Origin: JBDGYE01 sp039584255
Lineage (GTDB): Bacteria; Gemmatimonadota; Gemmatimonadetes; Palauibacterales; Palauibacteraceae
Reading direction: 5' to 3'
Assembly (NCBI GenBank): GCA_039584255.1
Contig: JBDGYE010000123.1
Coordinates: 1 to 7,593 of the forward strand
DNA length: 7,593 nucleotides
The position numbers and the translations under genes were made by a program. Shown here piece after piece: positions 1 to 6,015 of the stretch (its first letter is position 1; the number at the start of each line of letters is the position of its first letter). The notes beneath the pieces were generated by a model. The model made no database searches. It was given only the letters and a program-made list of their open reading frames with translations, and was not told where the DNA came from.

Positions 1-296
1 ATCGGGTCCGAGAGGATGATGTAGGCCAGATGCGGATCGATGCTCCGGGATTGCCGGACCAGTTGATCGAGAGCAACCCGGTCGTCGTAGAGCAAGAGTT
101 CTTCGGCCCGTTGCGCCAGAAGCGTCGCGGCGAACTGCATCCGGTGCTCCTGCTCCCGGGTCAGCGCCAGGAATGTCAATCGCCCCGCCACCCACAAATT
201 GAGAGTGCCGAACACCAAAACGGTTAGCGAGATCAAGATGGAAAGCCGGGTGCGAAGGGGAACGAACCCCCTCGGCAAGTTGGCGCTTGACTTCAT
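1..296 (-). CDS. Membrane sensor protein, probable histidine kinase (partial, N-terminus only)
   Basis: An open frame runs from the ATG at 296 to the window edge, 98 codons without a stop. The protein starts with a short basic stretch (MKSSANLPRGFVPLRTRL), then a transmembrane helix at about residues 18-40 (SILISLTVLVFGTLNLWVAG). A charged helical segment follows (TREQEHRMQFAATLLAQRAE) and then the start of an extracytoplasmic sensor domain (HLAYIILSDP). This layout is typical of two-component sensor kinases, but the kinase domain lies outside the window, so a diguanylate cyclase or chemoreceptor is possible. The ATG overlaps the TGA of the PhnD-like gene in a four-base ATGA, indicating translational coupling and shared function. 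A response regulator would be expected further downstream. Confidence 0.7.
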   Translation of the reverse strand, partial: MKSSANLPRGFVPLRTRLSILISLTVLVFGTLNLWVAGRLTFLALTREQEHRMQFAATLLAQRAEELLLYDDRVALDQLVRQSRSIDPHLAYIILSDP

Positions 297-1216
297 GGAG
301 CGAAGTATAGCTCGGGGTCACCAGTCGTCAGGCTGTCGACGCCGATGGCTTGGAGCAGCGGTTTGGCTTCGGGATCGCTCCCGAGGGCGAGCAAGGCCGC
401 AATGATCTCCTCGCGGAACTCGGGATCGACGCGTGCGGAAACCACCAGGGGGGGGATGGGAAAGGCCTCCGAGCGCCACGCGATCTTGGTCCCGGCGACC
501 TTCTCCGGTGAGCGCGCCGCGAGAAAGTCGTAGATCAGCGAGTCCACACAGGCGCCTCCCGCGAGTCTTCTCTTCACGGCCTGAATCGACTTGTCGTGGG
601 CATGGGTGTAGAACACCGATTGGAAGAACCGTTGATCCGTCAAACGGCGGCGCTCGAGCCAGCGCACCACGACTCTCCGCCCGGTTAGCGACAGCTCGTC
701 GGTGTAGGCAAACACCTCGCCGCGCAGATCGGCAAGGGTGCGCGCATCACTGTCGTCCGGCACGATCAGGTAGCTGTGGTAGCTGGTGCTGCCGTCGATT
801 GCTGGGACGGCGCCCAGCAAAGCGCCATCCCGCCTGTGCAAGTCTTTCAGCGCCCCGGTGCAAACCCACGCGACGTCAACCTCGCCTTGTACGAGCATGT
901 CGTTCATTTCCGCGTAGGTCCGTCGCTGGACGAAGACCAGCTCTCTGTCCAGCCGGCGAGCCAGAAGATCGAAGAAGTCCCGGTAGGAGAGCAGGGTCCC
1001 CCGCGGCGAGATCATCGCTCCGACTGCGGCGCGAAGCTGGAGGTCGGGAGCGGCGGGAACCGGATCCACGGCGCCCCGCGGCGCCGTCGGTTCCTTCGAC
1101 GAAACGCGATCGCCCAGCAGTCGGGCCAGCCAATTGGTCAGGGGGCTACCCGGAATCGCCAGCGCGACGAAAAGCAGCCCGACCAAGATCGCCAACCCAA
1201 TCGAGACGCGTCTCAC
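293..1216 (-). CDS. PhnD-like periplasmic solute-binding protein, probable signal-sensing partner
   Basis: A 307-residue protein with an N-terminal hydrophobic segment (residues 5-21) that is a signal peptide or uncleaved anchor, then a Pro/Ala-rich linker to about residue 60. The rest resembles the PhnD family of type II periplasmic binding proteins: YAEMNDMLVQGEVDVAWVC (101-119), YHSYLIVPDDSDARTLADLR (146-165), then ELSLTGR, then HDKSIQAVKRRLAGG (207-221). No ABC permease or ATPase lies nearby. Instead its TGA overlaps the ATG of a membrane sensor gene (ATGA), so it probably presents a ligand to that sensor, as AioX does for AioS with arsenite. Two cysteines, C119 and C223, are visible; AioX binds arsenite through a conserved cysteine, but equivalence is not established. 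It starts at a GTG, with GAGAGAG five bases upstream, 29 bases after the chaperone stop. Fold call good; sensory role inferred; ligand unknown. Confidence 0.85.
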   Translation of the reverse strand: MRRVSIGLAILVGLLFVALAIPGSPLTNWLARLLGDRVSSKEPTAPRGAVDPVPAAPDLQLRAAVGAMISPRGTLLSYRDFFDLLARRLDRELVFVQRRTYAEMNDMLVQGEVDVAWVCTGALKDLHRRDGALLGAVPAIDGSTSYHSYLIVPDDSDARTLADLRGEVFAYTDELSLTGRRVVVRWLERRRLTDQRFFQSVFYTHAHDKSIQAVKRRLAGGACVDSLIYDFLAARSPEKVAGTKIAWRSEAFPIPPLVVSARVDPEFREEIIAALLALGSDPEAKPLLQAIGVDSLTTGDPELYFAP

Positions 1217-1245
1217 GAGTTCTCTCTCGCCTTAGTGGGGCCTCC

Positions 1246-1872
1246 TCATTCTAGGTGCTTTCGCAAGTTGCGAACGAGAGCCGCCATGATTCGGATCTGA
1301 AGACAGTCTGTGGAGTCGCCGAGGCGATCCGTGAATTCACGCCACCACGAGCACCGGTCGCGAACGAAGCCGCGTCTCCACGTGGCCACTCGCCGGGCCG
1401 CGTCGGCGTCGCCACGCCGCGAGCATTCGGCTTCCCGCTCGGCGAGGGCACCGAGAAAGCGCAACTCGTGCCCCACGTGATCCGCCTGTGACGACCCGAA
1501 AGGGGCTTTCTCGTAGCCTGCCGTGTCATAGACTCGCTGGCAAGCGAGTCGGGCTGGCAGCGTGCCCGTGGAATCCGAGGCGTGGTACGCCTGCTCAAAC
1601 GGGGGAACGAAGTCCCCTCCGGGCACGCGCAGCAGCGTGGCGAAGGTGCGCTCGTGGTCCTGCGCGTCGAGCAACCTGCCGTCGGGTGTGTCGTCCAGAA
1701 GTCCTGCTCGTCGGAGGTTCGCCCTCCACTCGTGCGCGCTCACGAGCGCGTCGAGCCGTGGATCGGGCCCTCGGAGAAAGTACTCTCCCGCGAGATTGAG
1801 CAGCTCGGCGAGGAGGGCCAAGGCTTCGCCTTCGTCGCCTAGCTCCGGAGCTTCGTCGTGGCTCGGTTTCAC
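1246..1872 (-). CDS. TorD/DmsD-family molybdoenzyme maturation chaperone
   Basis: A 208-residue, mostly helical cytoplasmic protein of the TorD/DmsD/NarJ superfamily. Members bind the Tat signal of a molybdoenzyme apoprotein and hold it until cofactor is inserted. Visible signatures are VPPFEQAYH (89-97), matching the family's vPPyEs-x-Y segment, and VYDTAGYEK followed by DHVGHELRFLGAL (131-143), matching the DH-x3-E-x2-F helix. There is no signal peptide or membrane segment, as expected. The GTG at 1872 is preferred because it overlaps the FeS subunit's TGA in a four-base GTGA, a usual coupling arrangement, with AGGGTG five bases upstream. An in-frame GTG at 1896 would give 216 residues and a longer overlap. 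The place just after the A and B subunits matches dmsG in Shewanella dmsEFABGH, so its client is almost surely the adjacent molybdoenzyme. Confidence 0.87.
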   Translation of the reverse strand: MKPSHDEAPELGDEGEALALLAELLNLAGEYFLRGPDPRLDALVSAHEWRANLRRAGLLDDTPDGRLLDAQDHERTFATLLRVPGGDFVPPFEQAYHASDSTGTLPARLACQRVYDTAGYEKAPFGSSQADHVGHELRFLGALAEREAECSRRGDADAARRVATWRRGFVRDRCSWWREFTDRLGDSTDCLQIRIMAALVRNLRKHLE

Positions 1873-2418
1873 CCATTCACCCTGTCGCGCCTCCACTCGA
1901 CCGAGGGTCCCGTAAGCGACGGATCGGCAAAATCAGGTGGGACGTCTCCCGGCGACGCGGGATCGAAAGTCCAACTCAGCGCGCGCCCGACGCAGGCTGT
2001 CACACACGCGGGCTCGAGGCCTGCGTCGATGCGGTGTACGCAGAAGTTGCATTTCTCCACCGTTTCCGTGGCGGCGTTGAACTGCGGCGCTCCGTACGGG
2101 CAAACGGCGGCACAGTACCTGCAGCCAACGCAGATGTCCTGATCGATGAGGACGATGCCGTCTTCCGGCCGCTTGGTGATGGCGTCAACGGGACAGGACG
2201 CCATGCAGGCGGGCTGCTGGCAGTGGTGGCATGCCATCGTGTAGAACGACCGTTTGACCTGGGGGTAGCGCCCGCTTTCGATCTCGAGCACCCTACGCCA
2301 GTTGACCTGCTCCGCGCTGAACGCAGACCGCAGCTCCAGAGGTGAGCCAAGCGGCGAGGTGGCACGTGTGGCATCCGGTGCACTTGGTGAGGTCGATGAT
2401 CCATCCCAATTGCGCCAT
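1869..2418 (-). CDS. [4Fe-4S] electron-transfer subunit (DmsB/PsrB/TtrB-like), interrupted by a frameshift
   Basis: This is the four-cluster ferredoxin partner that passes electrons to or from the molybdoenzyme. Reading begins at the ATG at 2418 (MAQLGWIIDLTKCTGCHTC) but runs into a TAG at 2293-2295 after 41 codons; the rest is in another frame, joining near NWRRVLEIE. Removing one base of the CC at 2336-2337 gives an unbroken 182-residue protein of normal family length. Downstream motifs are CHHCQQPACMASCP, CVGCRYCAAVCP and CNFC with a later CVTAC (Cx2Cx11Cx3C). The N-terminal motif has three of its four usual cysteines, with Ala at the fourth position. The subunit follows the molybdoenzyme by three bases and its TGA overlaps the chaperone's GTG. 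The frameshift may be a sequencing or assembly error, since everything after it is well conserved; if real, the gene is broken. A start at the GTG at 2291 would lose the first cluster motif. Confidence 0.9.
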
Positions 2419-2421
2419 TCG

Positions 2422-5400
2422 CTATGCCCTCCTCCTGCGGCGAAAGTACCTGAAACCCCGGTGCCGCCTTCTCCGCGGGGGCGTGGGGGTGTTCGGCTCC
2501 GGCGGCGAAGGTGAACTCGCCGCAGCGATTCGAACAGGCGTGTCGTAGAACGCTGCGGACCCGCCGATCTTGTCCTGCAGCGTCACGTCGCCCAAGTAGG
2601 GGTCGAGCTTCATCACCAGATTGGGTTGCAGCCCGGCGCTGCGTGCCGGATCGAAGTCCACCGGCAGGCCGTCGATCGAGTTGTTCTCGTTGGATCCCAT
2701 CTCCCAGTGTCCGTAGGAGTGTTGGATGCCGACGACCCCGGGACGCATACCCTCGGTCAGGCGAACCCTCCCGGGAAGAGATACGCCGTCGGGACCCATC
2801 AGGACCACCTCGTCGCCCGTGGCCAGCCCCATGGCTCGGCCATCGCCCGCATTCATGTCGATGAAACTCTCGGGCTCCAGGCCCTGAAGCCAGGGATTGA
2901 CGATGGTCCTGCCCTGGGCGTGATAGGCCTTCTTGTACGTGATGAGATGGAGATCGAATTCGGGATCCACGTCGAGCGGTTGATCCAGCACGTCCTTGGT
3001 GGGCTCGTATTTCGGCAGCGGATCGTACGGCTGGCCCGTCATGGAATCGAGTGTCGTTGCGAGGTCCTCGATGTAGAGGTGCAGCAGGCCTTTGAACCTG
3101 TGACTGAGAAAATCACCGCTGTAGAGAACCGCGGGATCGTCGGGGAACCCCGTGGTCGGTTCGAAAACGCCACCCTTGGCGATCATCTCGTCGACCGGTA
3201 CCCCGGACTCCACCGCAAAGTTGTTGAGGATGTTGAGGTACCAGTCCCAGGCGGAGTACAAGCCGGACCGCCAGTCGTAGCCGGGAGCCGCACTCGAGAT
3301 GTCGAAGGCGCCCGCGCCCACGCCGGGGATGCCGAGCCGCCCCATGAGCGCGATCATGATGTCCTCTAGGAGCTGGGGTCCGGTGGCCGCGGCCGTGCCG
3401 TTCCATAAGTCCTGGGCCACGTTGCCTTGCGACATCGGCGATACGTAGAAACGGCGTAGCTTCCCGGCAATGACCTCCTCGATGTAGCTCCCTACGAGAG
3501 GCTGTCGGTAGCCGGAAGTCCTGGTGGTGATCGCCGGCGAGACGTGCGGCGTGGACCATCGTTCGAGCCAGCTGGTGTCCGGAAGGATGTAATCCGCCCA
3601 CTTCGAGGTCTCGCCGATCAGGATGTCGAACGAGACAAGGACCTTGATCTTCTCCTCGTCGGCCAGGACCTGCTCACCGAAAGTCCTCGCCGCGGGCGTC
3701 GAGTACAGCAGGTCGTTCCAGTAGAGAATGAGGACGTCGATCGGGTAGGGGTAGCCGGCGTTGATCGAAGGCAGGATCTCCTGGTAGTTCCAGTACTTCA
3801 GGAACGGGAACCAGGGCCGCCTCGCCGGATAGCCGTCGCGGGCGAACAGGTTCGGAGCATCCGTCTCGTAACTCTTTCGGTGGCGCGAGATGGGCACGCC
3901 GGAGGGAGACCGCCCGCCGGGGACGGTCCCCAGGCTCACCTGTCCGGCCGCCTTGCCCCCCATCTCGTGCCAGTGGGAGCCCCCGACCGAGTTGCCCCCG
4001 ATCCAGTCGAAGTTGCCGTTGAGCACGTTCAGCAGATTGATGGCGAACAGGTTGTAGCTACCGTTGGTGTGCTGGACGGGCCCGCGGTAGGGGTTCGCCA
4101 CGCCGCGCTTGCCTGCGGCCGAAAACTCTCGCGCCACGTCGGCGATGACGTCGGCTTCGATCCCGCAGATATCGGCGTACTCCTCCAGAGTCTTCTCCCG
4201 CAACCGGTCCACCAGCAGGGACCACGCGGTGCGGCAGTCCACGCCGTCGGGCTGCACCGTGCCGGGATCCAGCTCTCCTTTCGAGCCCGGAGCCAGCCCT
4301 GCGGCCCAGGCCAGGCCTCCGTTCCAGACCTGGATCTCGCCTACGGCATCGCGTTTGAACTCTCCGGTGTCCAGGCGGACCAGGAAGGTGGCGTCCGAGT
4401 ATGCCGATTCGCCGTTGACCTCGGCCGCTGTGTTGGTGAGGAAGGCGTCGTCGTACCTTCCGTTGTCGACGATCCAGCGGGCCATACCCAGGGCCAGCGC
4501 CGCGTCGGTGCCGGGCTTGATCGGGAGCCACTGATGGGAGCGGGCCGCCGTGTTGGAGAAGACCGGATCCACGGTGACCATCCTGCCGCCCCGCGCCAGG
4601 AAATCCGAGATCATTCCGGACAGGGCCTGCATGGGGAAGCCGGCCTCCAGCGGACGCGTCCCGAACCAGATGAGGTAGTCGGAGTTGAGGATGTCCGGTT
4701 TGAAATGGTGCTTCTTGAAATCGGTGACCAGGTCGAGCCCGGCGTGGTGAGAGACCTCGCAGATACTCGTGTGGTCGTGCCGGTAGTTCGCCGTGCCGAA
4801 GCAGTTCTTCCAAACGCGGTCGGTGAACTCCTTCTGGCCGTGCTCGATCCGTCCCGCGGAGAAGACGACCTTGTTCGGCAGCGTGCCGAACTCGTCAAAC
4901 GCGGGGTCGATGAGAACGGCCGGATCGTTGTATGGCTGGAGAGCGGTCGCGATCTCGTCCAGGGCCTGTTGCCACGTGATCTCCTGCCACTGCCCCGCAC
5001 CGCGCGCGCCCACGCGCTTCAGCGGAGTGCGCAGGCGGTACGGATCGTAAAGCGTCTGGATCGCTGCCTGGGACTTGACGCAATTCTTCGCTCTGGTGAG
5101 GTCGGCGACCTCGGTCGCGGTGGTGTAGGGAATCCGCTCGCCGGGCATGAAGCAGTTGGGATGGTACGGATTGCCATCCAGCTTGACCAGCTCGCCGTCG
5201 ACCACCTTGGCCTGGATGCCGCAAGCCGAGTGGCACATGAGGCAGATGGAGCGAATGATGGTTGCCCGAGGGTCCGTTTCGAGCACGTCCGGGCTACCGT
5301 ACACGGCGGCCTCCACGGTCGTACCCATTAGAGCGCCGCGGGACACGACGACGACGGCCGCCGCAGTCGCGGCTGCTTTCAGGAACGATCGGCGGTTCAT

Positions 5401-5439
5401 CTTCACCGAGTCACTTCCGGCACCGGTCTTGTCGTTCAT
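2422..5439 (-). CDS. Tat-exported molybdopterin oxidoreductase catalytic subunit (DMSO reductase superfamily)
   Basis: A 1005-residue catalytic subunit of a molybdenum (possibly tungsten) bis-pterin enzyme. A twin-arginine signal NRRSFLK (R16-R17) followed by an Ala/Val-rich stretch to about residue 45 predicts folded export. An N-terminal [4Fe-4S] motif has C66, C69, C73 and C96 (Cx2Cx3Cx22C). HTSICEVSHH puts C227 where PsrA and ArrA carry their cysteine Mo ligand. Further family signatures are TVDPVFSNTAARS (289-301) with WLPIKPGTD (304-312), a pterin/active-site region, and DILIGETSKWADYILPD (605-621). The C-terminal part carries a dinucleotide-binding domain (GDEVVLMGPDG). The length and motifs suit the large PsrA/TtrA/ArrA-like branch, but the substrate is not deducible; tetrathionate, polysulfide, arsenic or selenium oxyanions and others remain possible. 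The last 31 residues form an odd Pro/Arg-rich tail. It lies just upstream of its FeS subunit. Superfamily certain, subfamily tentative. Confidence 0.95.
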   Translation of the reverse strand: MNDKTGAGSDSVKMNRRSFLKAAATAAAVVVVSRGALMGTTVEAAVYGSPDVLETDPRATIIRSICLMCHSACGIQAKVVDGELVKLDGNPYHPNCFMPGERIPYTTATEVADLTRAKNCVKSQAAIQTLYDPYRLRTPLKRVGARGAGQWQEITWQQALDEIATALQPYNDPAVLIDPAFDEFGTLPNKVVFSAGRIEHGQKEFTDRVWKNCFGTANYRHDHTSICEVSHHAGLDLVTDFKKHHFKPDILNSDYLIWFGTRPLEAGFPMQALSGMISDFLARGGRMVTVDPVFSNTAARSHQWLPIKPGTDAALALGMARWIVDNGRYDDAFLTNTAAEVNGESAYSDATFLVRLDTGEFKRDAVGEIQVWNGGLAWAAGLAPGSKGELDPGTVQPDGVDCRTAWSLLVDRLREKTLEEYADICGIEADVIADVAREFSAAGKRGVANPYRGPVQHTNGSYNLFAINLLNVLNGNFDWIGGNSVGGSHWHEMGGKAAGQVSLGTVPGGRSPSGVPISRHRKSYETDAPNLFARDGYPARRPWFPFLKYWNYQEILPSINAGYPYPIDVLILYWNDLLYSTPAARTFGEQVLADEEKIKVLVSFDILIGETSKWADYILPDTSWLERWSTPHVSPAITTRTSGYRQPLVGSYIEEVIAGKLRRFYVSPMSQGNVAQDLWNGTAAATGPQLLEDIMIALMGRLGIPGVGAGAFDISSAAPGYDWRSGLYSAWDWYLNILNNFAVESGVPVDEMIAKGGVFEPTTGFPDDPAVLYSGDFLSHRFKGLLHLYIEDLATTLDSMTGQPYDPLPKYEPTKDVLDQPLDVDPEFDLHLITYKKAYHAQGRTIVNPWLQGLEPESFIDMNAGDGRAMGLATGDEVVLMGPDGVSLPGRVRLTEGMRPGVVGIQHSYGHWEMGSNENNSIDGLPVDFDPARSAGLQPNLVMKLDPYLGDVTLQDKIGGSAAFYDTPVRIAAASSPSPPEPNTPTPPRRRRHRGFRYFRRRRRA
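2427..2436 (-). promoter_or_regulatory. Ribosome binding site of the FeS subunit, inside the molybdoenzyme gene
   Basis: The minus strand reads AGGAGGAGGG eight bases before the ATG at 2418. The same bases encode arginines at the C-terminal end of the molybdoenzyme, so its unusual Arg run may partly reflect the need to hold this site. The gap between the molybdoenzyme TAG and the next ATG is only three bases. Confidence 0.75.
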
Positions 5440-5443
5440 CGTG

Positions 5444-5451
5444 ACCTCCTC
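5444..5451 (-). promoter_or_regulatory. Ribosome binding site of the molybdoenzyme gene
   Basis: The minus strand reads GAGGAGGT four bases before the ATG at 5439. It overlaps the TGA stop of the cytochrome gene (TGAGGAGGT), so the two genes are likely translationally coupled. It supports the upstream ATG over the in-frame ATG 13 codons later, which has only a weak site. Confidence 0.85.
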
Positions 5452-5998
5452 ACCGCGCGTAGTAGACTTGACCGGGCCCGGACGGCCCGTGGCAGAGCGC
5501 GCAGAGCTCGGGATTGACCTGGGTCCGGAGGCTTCCCGCCGAATCCATCTGCAGGTCCACGAAGCGATGACACTGCACGCAGACCGCGTTCGTGGGTCCG
5601 TGCGCAGGGTTGTAGCCCGGGGTGTACGGCATCATCGCTTGATGGTGCGGGAGGATTCGCGGGTCCTTGGAGGGCGTCGTCAATACCTCGCTGTGGCACG
5701 CGAGACAGTCGTCGTCATAGACCGGCGACCGAGCGTCGTGGATCGCCTGCATATTGTTGGGATCGCCTCTCGTCTGAGGCTGCGCTTCATTCCCGGTCTG
5801 GGACTGGACCGCAGGCGTTTCGTCTGTTGGAGAATCAGGAGATTCCCCGAGCCGATCGGGCTCGCTGGATGACTCCTCGGGACGGGCGGGGGATTCTCCC
5901 GACCTTTCCGGTTGCCCAGGAGCCGCCGCGGCTCCCACCGCAAAGGCCAGGCCGAGCGCAAGGGCTGCCGCCAAGATCGGCCAATACCTCTCTCGCAT
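5450..5998 (-). CDS. Secreted triheme cytochrome c
   Basis: A 182-residue protein with three CxxCH heme-binding motifs: C98-C101-H102, C140-C143-H144 and C166-C169-H170. Residues 1-26 form a Sec signal peptide (MRERYW, a hydrophobic Ala/Leu stretch, then GAAAA before PGQ). Residues 27 to about 85 are rich in Pro, Ser, Glu and Asp and look disordered; the hemes occupy the C-terminal 90 residues. Candidate distal heme ligands are H87, H118, H119 and H133. The start is the ATG at 5998, chosen because AAGGAGGT lies four bases upstream; an in-frame GTG at 6022 would add eight residues that obscure the signal peptide. The gene sits between the barrel and the molybdoenzyme, and its stop is embedded in the next ribosome site, so it probably carries electrons between the molybdoenzyme and another redox partner. 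It matches no named cytochrome family that I recognise; the cytochrome call itself is firm. Confidence 0.9.
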   Translation of the reverse strand: MRERYWPILAAALALGLAFAVGAAAAPGQPERSGESPARPEESSSEPDRLGESPDSPTDETPAVQSQTGNEAQPQTRGDPNNMQAIHDARSPVYDDDCLACHSEVLTTPSKDPRILPHHQAMMPYTPGYNPAHGPTNAVCVQCHRFVDLQMDSAGSLRTQVNPELCALCHGPSGPGQVYYAR

Positions 5999-6002
5999 GA
6001 CA

Positions 6003-6010
6003 ACCTCCTT
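6003..6010 (-). promoter_or_regulatory. Ribosome binding site of the triheme cytochrome gene
   Basis: The minus strand reads AAGGAGGT four bases before the ATG at 5998. It is a near-perfect Shine-Dalgarno sequence and lies in the 17-base gap after the barrel gene's TAG. It decides the start: the in-frame GTG at 6022 lies upstream of this site and inside the end of the barrel gene. Confidence 0.85.
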
Positions 6011-6015
6011 ATCGA

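Noticed and set aside
293..1216. Phosphonate or phosphate importer component
   Set aside because: The fold is PhnD-like, but no ABC permease or ATPase is adjacent and the gene is coupled to a membrane sensor, so sensing fits better than transport.
1217..1245. A promoter or terminator between the chaperone and PhnD-like genes
   Set aside because: The gap is only 29 bases, with no inverted repeat followed by T residues and no recognisable -35/-10 pair; it looks like a leader within the operon.
433..1254. Plus-strand open frames opposite the PhnD-like gene
   Set aside because: Arg/Pro/Ser-rich translations typical of GC-rich shadows; the minus strand carries a signal segment and PhnD motifs.
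2285..2345. Programmed ribosomal frameshift in the FeS subunit
   Set aside because: No slippery heptamer, internal Shine-Dalgarno or clear stimulatory stem is visible at the shift point; a sequence error or mutation is simpler.
2000..2404. A 134-codon minus-strand frame overlapping the FeS subunit
   Set aside because: It is the third frame across the ferredoxin gene, with no cysteine motif of its own; the ferredoxin signal lies in the two other frames joined by the frameshift.
3544..5331. A 595-codon plus-strand open frame opposite the molybdoenzyme
   Set aside because: It is the antisense shadow of a certain gene in GC-rich DNA, with low-complexity Val/Gly/Asp/Arg content, no recognisable motif and no ribosome site.
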